Origin: Ananas comosus
Lineage: Eukaryota; Streptophyta; Magnoliopsida; Poales; Bromeliaceae
Direction: 5' to 3'
DNA: 64,000 nucleotides
NCBI RefSeq assembly: GCF_001540865.1
Contig: NC_033638.1
Location: 8,413,133-8,477,132 of the forward strand
Below, piece after piece: positions 33,729 through 45,000 of this stretch. The stretch's first letter is position 1. Each line of letters opens with the position of its first letter. Below the pieces are notes generated by a model that made no database searches, was not told where the DNA came from, and saw nothing but the letters and a program-made list of their open reading frames with translations. Made by a program: the position numbers and the translations under genes.

Positions 33729-35783
33729 ATGGATGGTTGTTCGATTCCTAATCCCGTTTTCGGTAATGATCCGGGGGTTTTGGATGTGAAACCCTTGCGA
33801 ACCCTGTCGCCGATGTTCCCCGCGGCGCTTCCATTGGGGTTCAACACATTCACCCCTCCTGAAGCCCCTTCTCTTCTTTGCTTCTCACCCTACGGTTCGT
33901 TTGCGACCAATTCGGCGTTCCCTTCGGGGTTTTCTTCTCTATATGCAACTTGTAAAGCACCCCAAAGTTGTAATCCCACGCCGGTCGATCCGGTTTCTGT
34001 GAACGGAGTAAACAGAGCTGCCCACATCGATGAGCTCGCCGTTGTGAATGGGTCTTTTACAGATACGGAATATTCGCCTTCTTTGTCTACGTCGTTCAAT
34101 GGGGAAAATGGTGGTACGGTTATGCGGTGTCTGACTAGCGGTGGCATTGTGCCTGGTGGTAGCAAGAAGAAGAAGTCAAAGCGCAAAAGGCCTAAGAAAG
34201 TCGATAGTGAACTTTTGATGCTGGCCTGTTCTTCGCACGAATCGCGGGAGTCCGTGGAGGTGGTTCTCATGACCTTCGATGCGCTCCGCAGAAGGCTCAT
34301 GCAGTTGGAGGGGGCAAAGGATGTAAAGCATCGGCCCGACTTGAAGGCCGGGAGTATCATGATGAGCAAAGAGCTAAGGGCTAATAAAGTGAAGAGGGTA
34401 GGGCAAGTGCCTGGTGTCGAAGTCGGAGATATATTCTATTTTCGGGTCGAGATGTGTTTGGTCGGTCTCAACTCTCAACTTATTGCGGGCATTGATTATG
34501 TGAACTACAGATTTGGTGATGAAGATGATACGGTTGCGCTTAGTGTTGTTTCTGCCGGTGTGTATGAGAATGCCGAGGAGAATGTGGATGTTCTGATTTA
34601 TAGTGGCCAGGGGGCTTCTAGCAAGGACGACCAAAAGCTCGAAAGAGGCAATTTAGCTTTAGAGAGGAGCTTGCATAGGGGCAATGAGATTAGGGTTATA
34701 CGTAGTGCTAAGGATTTTAGCTGTCCGACGGGGAAGATATACATTTATGATGGTCTCTATAAGATACGGGAATCGTGGATCGAGAAAAGGAAGTCAGGCT
34801 TCAATGTATTCAAGTATAAGTTAGTGAGAGAGCCGGACCAGCCCGATGCGATTGCAGTATGGAAAATGACTGAAAAATGGAGGGAAAATCCTTCTTCAAG
34901 AGGGAAAGTTATTCTTTCTGATATGTCTTCTGGGATGGAAAGTAGACCCGTTTGCCTTGTAAACGAAATCGATAATGAGAAGGGACCTGCCCATTTCACA
35001 TATAGCACTAGGGTTAAGTATTTGAGTCCTTTAAGCTCTATGAAAAGCTTGCAGGGTTGTTTGTGCACTAATGTATGCCTCCCTGGTGATGCCAATTGCT
35101 CTTGTTCGCAACATAATAGTGGTGAGCTTCCTTACAGCTCAACAGGGATACTTATCAGTCGAAGGTCAGTTATATATGAGTGCAACGAATCCTGTAGGTG
35201 CTTTGTTAATTGCCGAAATAGACTGACGCAAAAGAGTAGTCCGCTTCATTTTGAAGTGTTCAAGACCAAAGATCGTGGATGGGGCCTTCGTTGTTGGGAG
35301 CCCATTCGAGCGGGCACCTTTGTTTGTGAATATACAGGTGAAGTGATAGATAGGATAAGAACAAATGAATATGGAGAAGAAGATGAGTACATCTTTCAAA
35401 CCATGCATGCTGACCCAACTTTCAGATGGAACTACGGACCGGAGTTACTAGGCGAACCTAGTCGGGTTGACTTAAGTGAGACCTCTAAGCCATTACCGAT
35501 TATCATAAGTGCAAAAAATGTTGGCAATGTATCTCGCTTTATGAACCACAGTTGCACTCCTAACGTATTTTGGCAACCGGTTCTCTATGATCACGGCGAT
35601 GACGGATATCCGCATATTATGTTCTTTGCGATTAAGCACATTCCTCCCATGACAGAGCTAACTTATGATTATGGTCTCACGAAAGATCAAGTTGGTAATG
35701 AGGAGGCAGGAGGCAGCTTTGGATCCCGGAGAATTAAAAAGTGCTTATGCGAGTCGTCCAAGTGTAGAGGCTCTTTTTGCTGA
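33729..35783 (+). CDS. Histone-lysine N-methyltransferase, SUVH1/SUVH3 type
   Basis: A single coding exon gives 684 residues starting MDGCSIPNPVFGNDPGVLDVKPLRTLSPMFP, a motif shared by the SUVH1/3 group. The frame stays open upstream to 33669 but without an ATG, so 33729 is the first in-frame one. A basic patch (KKKKSKRKRPKKV, about residues 145-160) may be a nuclear signal. The SRA/YDG domain, which binds methylated DNA, covers about residues 225-385 (VPGVEVGDIFYFRVEM...KIYIYDGLYKI). A Cys-rich pre-SET region (CLCTNVCLPGDANCSC) precedes the SET domain at about 515-660 with RGWGLR, NVGNVSRFMNHSCTPNVFW and ELTYDYG, and a post-SET CLCESSKCRGSFC ends the protein. SUVH proteins methylate H3K9; the SUVH1/3 branch can instead promote expression of methylated genes. 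Key SET residues look intact. Confidence 0.95.
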   Translation: MDGCSIPNPVFGNDPGVLDVKPLRTLSPMFPAALPLGFNTFTPPEAPSLLCFSPYGSFATNSAFPSGFSSLYATCKAPQSCNPTPVDPVSVNGVNRAAHIDELAVVNGSFTDTEYSPSLSTSFNGENGGTVMRCLTSGGIVPGGSKKKKSKRKRPKKVDSELLMLACSSHESRESVEVVLMTFDALRRRLMQLEGAKDVKHRPDLKAGSIMMSKELRANKVKRVGQVPGVEVGDIFYFRVEMCLVGLNSQLIAGIDYVNYRFGDEDDTVALSVVSAGVYENAEENVDVLIYSGQGASSKDDQKLERGNLALERSLHRGNEIRVIRSAKDFSCPTGKIYIYDGLYKIRESWIEKRKSGFNVFKYKLVREPDQPDAIAVWKMTEKWRENPSSRGKVILSDMSSGMESRPVCLVNEIDNEKGPAHFTYSTRVKYLSPLSSMKSLQGCLCTNVCLPGDANCSCSQHNSGELPYSSTGILISRRSVIYECNESCRCFVNCRNRLTQKSSPLHFEVFKTKDRGWGLRCWEPIRAGTFVCEYTGEVIDRIRTNEYGEEDEYIFQTMHADPTFRWNYGPELLGEPSRVDLSETSKPLPIIISAKNVGNVSRFMNHSCTPNVFWQPVLYDHGDDGYPHIMFFAIKHIPPMTELTYDYGLTKDQVGNEEAGGSFGSRRIKKCLCESSKCRGSFC

Positions 35784-36325
35784 ACCTTAAGCATGGTATA
35801 TTTTGGCGGTGGTTAAGCCTTGACAAACCCACAAGGTTAGGATCTGAAAAGGTTTGAAGTTCTGTATATTCGGTTCTGTGTCCTCAAATCTCTTGTTTTG
35901 ATCTACTATGGTGCTAAATCCATTATCTTCTCTACCACTTACCAACGGTGATTTAGGTGCTATTAGTGTATCACATCATGCTCGTTGATGATGATTTTTG
36001 TTTTCTTTACACTTCAATGTTTCATTAGCAAAAATATCTAATTGCTACAGAGAAGATGTATTATATAAAACTCTATCCATCAAATGGCCTTATAGATTTT
36101 ATAGCAAGCCCTCTGAAGTTTTACCTGAAATTTATCAGCAATTCATGTAGGACTAGTGTAGGGTCAATAGCCGGTTGTAAAATTTCGGAGTTTCTGTTAG
36201 AATATTATCATCTTTGAATGGTGTTTAACCAACTCTGTACTGTGAGAAATTGCTTGAATGTTGATTATAGTGATGTATGAAGGTCCTTTCAAGTTTAGTT
36301 TAAATTTATTCGATCAGCATGAAAG

Positions 36326-36432
36326 TTAGAATACCAAGTTGCTTTTAAAAATTATGTTCTCTTTTGTACTATATGCTAAGTTAGAATACCAAGTTGCTTT
36401 TACAAATTATGTTCTCTTTTGTACTATATGCT
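36326..36432 (+). repeat. Tandem duplication of about 52 bp
   Basis: The segment AAGTTAGAATACCAAGTTGC followed by a TTTT(A)AAATTATGTTCTC and TTTTGTACTATATGCTA stretch is present twice in a row, with one mismatch. It is a simple local duplication. Confidence 0.85.
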
Positions 36433-36589
36433 AGTTCTATTTTCATGCATATGAAAATTTACTGGACTCTTCTTTTCCCCGTCAAATGTTTGCTCAACTG
36501 CCGTTCTGATGCTAATAGTGTTTCTCTGATTCTTGTGTCTATGTTCATGTAACATGTTATGGATGATTATTATCTATGAAAGATAAAAA

Positions 36590-36893
36590 GGTATAAAACT
36601 TACTTGAATTATGGATTATTTTGATTCAGCTATCAAAATTTTGATTTTACTACCTAAGTCATTTGATGGTCATTCCAATACAAAATTTAAGCTAATTGCT
36701 TATTTTAATAAATTTATGGTTATATAAATTGCATAAAATATGCTAATTAAACCCGTAAAGATAAATAGTATTCAATTTTAAACTTAAAGAGTCGCTAATT
36801 AGTTCAAATCAAATAAATCAAAGGGTTGGGTAGTAAAATCAAAGTTTAGATAGCTAAATCAAAGCGGATGATAGTTGAAGTAAGTTTTATACA
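36590..36893. mobile_element. MITE of family M1, intergenic copy
   Basis: The ends GTATAAAACTTACTTGAATTA and, read in reverse, GTATAAAACTTACTTCAACTA match closely, and similarity continues inward (TTTTGATTCAGCTATC / TTTGATTTAGCTATC). No ORF. Confidence 0.75.
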
Positions 36894-37372
36894 TTTTTAC
36901 CCCTATTAAAATTCAGATGATTGCCACATCATTACCTATCTGTTTTTTAGTTTTCCAATACTGCAATGTCATCTTTGTGGCTAAATCCACTTTCTATGCA
37001 TAAAATGATTAACTTGCTGTTTGGCCAGTTTGTGCTTGTTTTATATTTTGGGAAGTCCTAAATGCCTCTCTGTCGACCATTCCAAATACATTATTGCATA
37101 AAAGGAGGAAAGATTAGAAGAGTTACTATATTTTTTGGACCTTACAAAACATTAGAAAAGTGTTTATAACCACCACACTACGAACTAGGCTGTAGTTCCT
37201 TAATTGCATTCCAGGTGGTATCGGACTACTTTAAGATGTTGAAAGTTTGATCATCAGAACCATCACCACTACCATCACTAGGAACAAACGTATACCCTTC
37301 TAAACTCGCCCATTAATACCTCATCTTAGGATTCTCTCACAAACCTATATTATTATACTACCCAAAAAGCTG

Positions 37373-37822
37373 GAGGCTCCAAGATGTTTTATGAGGTGCA
37401 CACGCAAGTCCGAACATAACATTGTCGACGAAGAAGATGCCCAGAAGTTCGCAAAGGATTTGAGAAAGTTCCTGAATGAATATCCACCGAATTGGACGTG
37501 AAACAAGACGAAGAGGCTATCTCGGAAGAACAAGAAGATCGATGGATTTTTAACATTGACGTAGTTTACAAACGCAGACCAGTGTTAACGAGAAAAAGAA
37601 GATCCATGAACTCCAGGAGGAAATACTGGAGAACCTTCTGCCCTCGTAAAAATCTTAAGAAATTGGTCATGACGCCAAAACCTTGGCAGCAAATTTCCAA
37701 GCTGGATGACGAATCCTTGCTTCACAAAATTAGTTTCTTTAACAATGGAATTATGCAGCAGCCGCGAATTCCTATCACCACTTGGGCAACTTCTATTTGT
37801 GATGCTACAGGATTTGAAATAA
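37373..37822 (+). pseudogene. Unrecognised broken coding-like fragment
   Basis: Two adjacent frames look protein-like. One runs from about 37373 to 37499 (PRCFMRCTRKSEHNIVDEED...KFLNEYPPNWT, then a stop). The other runs from 37492 to the N at 37823 (MDVKQDEEAISEEQEDRWIF...). Charge and codon use resemble a real exon, but I recognise no family and the frames do not join without a shift. The last about 100 bp (37721-37822) recur at 38362-38460 beside another N. It may be a gene fragment, a transposon remnant or an assembly chimera. Confidence 0.3.
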
Positions 37823-38087
37823 NATAGATCAAGTCTAACGGAGCCGATTGTCGATTTGGAAGCCGCATTATTGAAAACAACTTGGTAGCACGGAAGCCTC
37901 CGTGCTATCGATAGTATACGAATATATATATATATATATATATATGCTTCGTGCTATTAATAGCATAGTAGCCAGACTAATATAGAACTAGGCTAATATA
38001 CTATTAATAGCACCAAGTCATTGATGCTATCAAGTTTTTGGCCATTGGATTAATATACTAATGTAGAACTAGGCTAATATATATATA

Positions 38088-38310
38088 GAGTCCAGCCATG
38101 GTGCTTGTAAAAGCACTAAGCACTTGGTGCTTGTAAGTTTTTTACCGTTAGATCTACTCCTCGGATCATTTTCAACAATTAGTTTATACTATTCAACCAA
38201 CCACCCACTCAATCCTAGGGGGCCCACATCATCCTAACCGCATATCTCTTAATCCAATGGCTAAAAATCTACAAGTACCAATAACATGGTACTTTTAAAA
38301 GCATAGGAGC

Positions 38311-38315
<5 letters not shown>
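38088..38315. mobile_element. MITE of family M5, copy 1
   Basis: Inverted ends of about 60 bp: the left GTGCTTGTAAAAGCACTAAG...CTTGTAAG-TTTTTACCGTTAGAT pairs with the right end read in reverse, GTACCATGTTATTGGTACTTGTAGATTTTTAGCCATTGGAT. It sits between TA-rich tracts. A near-identical copy at 39570-39796 may be the same locus assembled twice. Confidence 0.65.
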
Positions 38316-38349
<34 letters not shown>

Positions 38350-38457
38350 CCCACGAGACCNCACAAAATTAGTTTCTTTAACAATGGAATTATGCAGCAG
38401 CCGCGAATTCCTATCACCACTTGGGCAACTTCTATTTGTGATGCTACAGGATTTGAA

Positions 38458-38501
<44 letters not shown>

Positions 38502-38503
<2 letters not shown>

Positions 38504-38705
38504 GAACTAGAATATTTTTAGAATCACCAACCCTTTGGTGTTTCTAACTTTCTAGCCCTTTGCTCTACTCTTTGATTACTAATAACCCTTGGATTAAACA
38601 CTATTCCACCTACCACCATCATCCCAACCCTACATCTCTCCATCCAAAGGCTAAAAACTCAAAAGCACCACTCCCTTGGTGCTTTTGAGAGTATTCTAGC
38701 TCAAC
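38502..38705. mobile_element. MITE of family M5, divergent copy
   Basis: The ends TTGAACTAGAATATTTTTAG and, in reverse, TTGAGCTAGAATACTCTCAA match, followed by CCAA...TTGGTG words and TCTAGCC/TTTAGCC. About 200 bp with no ORF, flanked by (TA)n and (CT)n microsatellites. Confidence 0.6.
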
Positions 38706-39123
38706 TCTCACTCTCTCTCTCTCTCTCCATATATATATATATATCATAAAAAATGATGATAAAAGATTTGAATTTAAAATCAGAGATATTAATCTTACTC
38801 TAAATAATGGAAAAAAAAAATTTGATAAATTTCATCATATTTGAATTGTTTTACACTGTTAAATTCACAAACGCATCACATCGACCATTAAAATTGTCAA
38901 TTTTCAGACCTTTTAATCACTAGTCAAATGATATCGAAAAATCATTAAATTTAATTTTTAAATATTTTTAATAGTATAGATCAAGTCTAACGGAGCCGAT
39001 TGTCGATTTGGAAGCCGCATTATTGAAAACAACTTGGTAGCACGGAAGCCTCCGTGCTATCGATAGTATACGAATATATATATATATATATATATATGCT
39101 TCGTGCTATTAATAGCATAGTAN

Positions 39124-39275
39124 CCACGATGGTTCAAAAGACGGTAATCTAGATGGTAAAAGTAGTAAAAGTGGGCAATCTAGTATGATAAGTTGGTTGG
39201 TGGGTGAGTTGGGATCGCCCGGGTCTAGTAGGATTGTCGTGTAGAGAATTAGGTTACCGGTTTTTGAACCATCGT
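39124..39275. mobile_element. Short hairpin element with a truncated second copy
   Basis: CCACGATGGTTCAAAAGACGGTAA (39124 onward) is mirrored by TTACCGGTTTTTGAACCATCGTGG ending at 39275. A second left end starts at about 39358 (ACCACGATGGTTCAAAAAGC) and stops after about 60 bp at the junction with block C. Between them lies another palindrome (CGATAATTATC). The right boundary at 39420 looks like a misjoin. Confidence 0.6.
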
Positions 39276-39569
39276 GGTCACTGAACCACGATAATTATCA
39301 TATAATCGGATCAAGATTATCTCAGGTCGATGATACGATAATTATCGTGCTTCGTGAACCACGATGGTTCAAAAAGCGGTAATCTAGATGGTAAAAGTAG
39401 TAAAAGTGGGCAATCTAATATATGCTTCGTGCTATTAATAGCATAGTAGCCAGACTAATATAGAACTAGGCTAATATACTATTAATAGCACCAAGTCATT
39501 GGTGCTACCAAGTTTTTGGCCATTAGATTAATATACTAATATAGAACTAGGCTAATATATATATATATA

Positions 39570-39796
39570 TAGAGTCCAGCCATGGTGCTTGTAAAAGCAC
39601 CAAACACTTGGTGCTTGTAAGTTTTTACCGTTAAATCTACTCCTCGGATCATTTTCAACTATTAGTTTATACTATTCAACCAACCACCCACTCAACCCTA
39701 GGGAGCCCACATCATCCTAACCGCACATCTCTTAATCCAATGGCTAAAAATCTACAAGTACCAATAACATGGTACTTTTAAAACATAGGAGCTTAA
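39570..39796. mobile_element. MITE of family M5, copy 2
   Basis: It has the same structure as 38088-38315, with a handful of substitutions. It may be a second allele or a repeat copy of the same locus, given the N-marked duplications beside it. Confidence 0.6.
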
Positions 39797-39817
39797 TTTT
39801 ATATATATATATACCTC

Positions 39818-40042
39818 GGTTGGAATACTATTAATAGCATCAAGCGTTTTGTGCTATTAGGTTTTTAGCCCTTGGATGAAAAAATATACGATTAGGATGA
39901 TATGCGCCCCTAGGGTTGAGTGAGTTATTGGTCTAATAGTATAATTTAACGGGTAAAAATAGTAAAAGGATTAAATCTAAAGACGGAAAACTTAATAGCA
40001 TCAAATGCTTAGTACTATTAATAGTATCCCAGTCGGACTATC
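39818..40042. mobile_element. MITE of family M5, related subfamily
   Basis: The left GGAATACTATTAATAGCATC...GTGCTATTAGGTTTTTAGCCC pairs with the right end read in reverse, GGGATACTATTAATAGTACTAAGCATTTG. Related copies are at 55690 and 56415. Confidence 0.6.
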
Positions 40043-40529
40043 TCTCTCTTTCTCTACATTTGTATATTTATCTATAAAAAATAATAGAAATAAACCTCTT
40101 AACTCAACTATAATATTATAAGCAGTGGCTAGATCTAAGAGATTAAAAGAATTAAACATACCGGGGTTGGAGTTCTAGGATGGGTGATTCCCCTGAAAAA
40201 ACATAATGTCATAATTGGTATCAAAGACAATTATCAATTAGAAGTGTGAAATGAGTTTTTATGAGCCAGGATTATACAACGGGCAAAGCGTGACTCCCCA
40301 CCCGATGATTTTTGTGAGTGAAGCGCTACTTCCTACAAGATTGGCTAAGACTAACGAGATGAGTCTCATGTCATATGGTATTTGTAAATATGTTTGAGCC
40401 TGACGAGAATGTCAAAACTTAGGAGGAAAGAATGTAACACATTAAGATTTGGAAGACCTATACATAAGGTATACTAGGATTAAATCTCTTAAGCATGACT
40501 AGAATCAAAAAATTAAGAGAGTTAAATGT

Positions 40530-40911
40530 GCTAAAACTAGAGTAGTTTTAAAACAAATGACCTCTCTAGGAAGTGGGACATCACACCATTTCTCGAGCAT
40601 CTCACTGTAAAATCGATCTGCAGGCTAAATTGTATCAGGCCTGAGTTCTGTGGTGACGAAGATACGGAATTAAAGGCGTCTCCATCACTGGAGAGGCTGG
40701 ATTTCAATGAAATGTACGAATGGGAGGAATGGCGCGGCACAGAGTGGTAGATTTCTCAACTCTTCGCGAATTGTCTTTGTTTTCCTGCAGGAAGTTGAGG
40801 GCAGTGCCGAGTTTCCCTAGCTTAGAGAAGCTAGTGCTGCAGTTTTGTCGGAAAACGGAGGCAATGCCGAGCCTCACATCTCTCACTAGCTTGGACACAA
40901 GAGGTCGTTAA
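40530..40911 (+). pseudogene. NB-LRR resistance gene relic (LRR part)
   Basis: One frame reads FLEHLTVKSICRL...RPEFCGDEDTE then ASPSLERLDFNEMYEWEEWRG up to a stop at about 40750. A neighbouring frame continues VVDFSTLRELSLFSCRKLRAV and PSFPSLEKLVLQFC, then MPSLTSLTSLDTRG and a stop. The pattern FPSLE.L.F..M.EWEEW followed by RLREL.L..CPKLR.LPSLPSLEKL is that of coiled-coil NB-LRR proteins. A shift separates the two parts and no NB-ARC domain is present, so only a fragment of the LRR region remains. 40912-42076 downstream shows no supported gene. Confidence 0.7.
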
Positions 40912-42076
40912 GATCCCAGGGACCCCAGAACTGGAGAAACTTCTATTCTTCTAAGTCGAAACCCACACGCATACATGCAAAGCACTGACGAAAATAGCTA
41001 TTTCTTTAATCTTTTGCTAGGTAGAAAATACAAATATCAGAGCTCAATGAGGTGATTACAACATTGACATTGTGTCCGTAATTTAAAAATCCTACTAACT
41101 ATTGCTGATCTTTATGTTGAGAGAAGTATAATACAGAGCAGTCAATAAAAACTCAGCAGCTTCAGTGAGAATCGAAAGGAAAGAACATGATTCCATGGCT
41201 TTGAAGAAATCCTTTAAAGGCTAAAACCAGAGAATCACTTTAACTTGCAACATGACTTCTGATTCATCTAAGAGATGAAAATGGTGGAGAAATTCCGTTT
41301 GCAAACCTTCAAGGGCAAAGCTAAGAGTTGGACAGAGAGGGGCCAAAAAAGCACAAGAGTAGGAAAGCTAGACTTCTGTCGTTCCGATCGATATGTAAAG
41401 AGTTTAAGGTTTACAAGCCCTACTTCACCCCCTGCTTTCTTGAAGCTGTTATCTTTAGTGCTCTGCACAGGCAAAAACCATCCAGCTCAGCTAGAAATCA
41501 GAAGAACATGTAACGAAAGGAAAAGGAGAACAGCCATAGATAATCTGATCCGATCAGATGAAGTGGTGAAAATATAAAGATATATGATAAGGAACTTTCC
41601 AATATTACAGATATGAAGATGGAATTGTAGATTGTTTTATATGATCCAGTACCATAAGTTGACTTTAGTAACAAGGAACTTCATGTGAATTAATCATAGA
41701 TAGTTGAGTACGGAGTTACCATTCGGTGATGATAATACAAAATGTGCAGGATAAGAATTGATATAATGATGAATAGCAAAGAAGTAGTTTCAAATACTAC
41801 ATCTAGGAAGATATGTATTGTATAGAGGTTCAACATAAAAAGTAAGTGATAATAAGGGTTAAGATAGAAGCATTACCATTCCAGAAATTCTCAACTTCTT
41901 GTCAAGCTGGATTCTTCAGCATCATTGTGCGCAAATTAAGGCATTTGCCATTCTCATTGCTCGAACTGAGAAACATCAACTTTCTCACCGTTTGTAAGAG
42001 CATGCATGATGATTCAACAAGGAAGAACAGTAGTAGGTAATAAATTCTAAAAACCAGAAATCCCTCTTTTTCCTGC
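40912..42076. other. Intergenic DNA between the NB-LRR relic and MAG2L
   Basis: I see several short frames, the longest about 100 codons at 41275-41577, but none with a recognisable family or splice structure. 41900-42076 probably includes the MAG2L 3' untranslated region. Confidence 0.4.
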
Positions 42077-45000
42077 TCACTCTCCGAATTTCCTATTCCT
42101 CAAAATACTTTCAGCTTGATTAATAGTTAGATGGTGCAATTCCTGTTGTAGCAACCATTCTTTCTTCCTTCTCTCATCAGTTACCAGTACTCTAAGGAAG
42201 TAGTCCACATCTTTCGGAGTTATGGTTAAGAGCTTTAAGGAGTTACTTATGAGTGGAAAAAAGGCTTCGGGTCTAACACATAAGGGCCTGAAAACATGAA
42301 AAAGCGCTCTCATATCGGCTTTAAATTGATAAACTCCTGACCTAGAGAACTTAACATCACTCCATGGTATACTGCTAAAGACAAAGTAGTCGAGCCCCTC
42401 AGCGATGCTTCTCCATAGATCAAGAAAATCTTTGGAGTTAAGGTACAACTTCAATTTTTCGATATGGTCCCTAAGCATATCTAGTGCTTGAACAAACCCA
42501 GGAGATATGCCTAGGTTATATTCGTCCATGACCGGAACTTTTGGCTCACTCAGTTCTTTTTCCCACTGATCGATGTTTCGAATGTAATCCCAGCACTGAG
42601 CATCAAATTCTAGTAAAAGGACAGACATGATCTCCTCGAGACAATCAGTCTCTAATTTAATAAGATACCCAATTTCATCGGCAAAAAATAACCGCGGATG
42701 TTGCTGATTATTATTTCCATCGCCGGTCATCTCTAGGAAGGTGACTTCTTCGTCCCACTCCCGAATAACAGATTCACAGTATCGAGAAGCATTAACCGTA
42801 CAAGCAACTCTTAGCAAAGCTTCATCCTGTATAGCAGCAGTCATGAGTTCCAAATCTCGGCAACGTTGGAGTAAGATGACAAAGAAATTGTTCAAGAAAA
42901 TGGTTGCAGAAGACCTAGCAAATTGACTTCTCATTCTCTTGCTTGGCAAAGTTTGGCCTCTTTCGATCATTGCCAGTGCAACTTTAATAACAGAATCTGC
43001 AATTGGCGGAGCTTTATAGTCTTCTCTTGTAGAGAGAAGGAAAATATCTACTTCTTCCTTATAGCCAAATTCAGATTGCTTTCCAATTCTACATAACCAA
43101 CTCCTCTCATCCTCCAATTCAGGTTCTAGATTGTCATTAGCAATTTTTAGTTCTATCTCAGCCCATATCTGAAGCCAATCAGAATGCTCATTGAATACTG
43201 ACAATATCGATAATGATCTCGAGAAGCCCTCGAGCTCTAAAAATGGCCCCGTCAGTTTAATTCCTGAGGAAGAAAGAACTTGCATCCTCTTATCAAAAGT
43301 GATTATCAAATCAAGTAAGTCGAGCCAGGAAGAAGATACCTCCAGATTTTCATCACTATTATGGTAGGTGCTTACAAGAACAGGAAAAACTCGTCTTTCT
43401 AGGTATGCCAATAGAATTTTGACCATAGCAGTTACCCAAGCTTCTTTGGCACTCAACCCCACTAATCTTGCTTGATCAATCAAAGGCTGCAGCACGCTGT
43501 CAACTCCATCCATAAAGTCCTTGGTTACCTTGTAAACAAGAGCAAAAACGAACTTAGGTTGATCGGACCATTTAGAAAAATGATACTCCATCTTTAGCGA
43601 AACAGGGTGAACCAACTCATCAATGGCCCAAAGGTCATCTCGATAGCAGGATTGTTTGGTGAAATCCATGTAATGCCGTGCTTCACGCTGGGCCTGCAAA
43701 TGTTGCAAAGCACATAATGCTAGAAAGTTTTGAGAGTACATCTCTTTCTTCTCGCCATGCATAAGAAAGAGGGGGTTCAGCATCTCTGAGCTCCTATCTC
43801 CTTCAATGTCTGATGTCAATAGGGGTGGCGGCCATCCGAGTGCTGCAAGTAGAGCACGGTGATCATTCAGTGCCTGAGGCCTCAAAATGGCCAAAGTTTT
43901 TTCCACTCTAGAATCAACAGCTTTGACGAGATTAGCCCAACGGGGCCTACTTTTACTAACTCTTACCAACACATGTTCAATATCCTTCATGATTTTAATA
44001 GCAAGAAGCAGCTTTTCTTGCTTCCACATGATGTCCTGCATGATAAATAATGAGATATTAGCATTCAAGATTTCCTTACAGCATATCAGAACTGAAACGG
44101 TGTCCTATATCATTACCAATTCTTTCTAAAATTATTATGAGGAAAAAAGAAAAGAAAGAAAAGGAGAGAACAGGAAAACTTATACATTAAGATTTGAAGC
44201 ACGTCGAAGACTTAACGACGTGTTAGTTTTTGGCGTCTGGCTCACAACGGCAAATGCCGCATCTTCAAGGTCGCCAACTAAAGCCTCCAACTGTAATGTA
44301 GTTTCTGAAATGTCAGAAGGGGTGTTAATATACATAAAGGAAACTGCACTACAAGGTGTTGCTGCTCATAAGAAGAATTATAGTTCGGATATATTCCAGA
44401 GTTACACATGTTTTGCTAAATTTCCACATAAATGCTCACTTGTAGCAATCACTGCAATAACCCACGGAACTTTCTTCGAGAATAAAAGAAAATAAAGTAG
44501 ACAATAAAATCAGATATACAGATAGAAAGCAATCATACAAATGGATTTACCATACAAATATGTAACAAGCTCACATTATGAGTGTGAAATTGAACGCTAA
44601 AGTAACATTCAAATCAAACTCTAAGATCAAAACTTTTCTTAGAAAAACACTTACCAGCATATAAACGAACAGTTTCGATTCTACCAATCTCCTTCGCCAG
44701 CAATGGCAGTTGCCCCAGCTCCACATCCCCCTCTCCAACATCCGCACCTTTAAAACAAAAATCCAACAAAACCCTAATGACTGCCACAAAATCCCACGAA
44801 AACATCGGCAACGAGGAAACAAAAAATGCCCTAGTTTTAGATCGGCGAACCCCGAGAACGGCGCGGGAAGGAGCCCTCGGCGAGGTGACCGACGCGGCGG
44901 AGGATGGCGCGGACCTCGTTGGAGCGCGCGAGCCACGCCGAGGACGCGCGCGAGAGCTTCTCCTCGAGGAGGCGGAGGCCGCGCTCGCGATCGGCGCACT

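Larger units (their letters stand above)
35784..37340. other. SUVH 3' flank and intergenic DNA
   Basis: 35784-36300 is the likely 3' untranslated region and downstream flank. A short tandem duplication lies at 36326-36432 and a family M1 MITE at 36590-36893. The rest of 36900-37340 shows nothing recognisable. Confidence 0.5.
37721..39800 (+). repeat. Duplicated blocks around single-N joins, probable assembly scramble
   Basis: Block A, 37721-37822, ends at N 37823 and recurs at 38362-38460 directly after N 38361. Block B, 37824-37972, starts just after N 37823 and recurs at 38974-39122, ending at N 39123. Block C, about 37945-38315, recurs with a few differences at about 39420-39796. The copies of A and B end exactly at N characters, as expected when overlapping contig ends are placed side by side. 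Long (TA)n runs (about 37922-37945, 38318-38347, 38461-38497, 39074-39097) probably caused the breaks. Confidence 0.75.

Noticed and set aside
41275..41577. 100-codon frame between the NB-LRR relic and MAG2L
   Set aside because: No family, no splice partners, and an equally long frame on the opposite strand.
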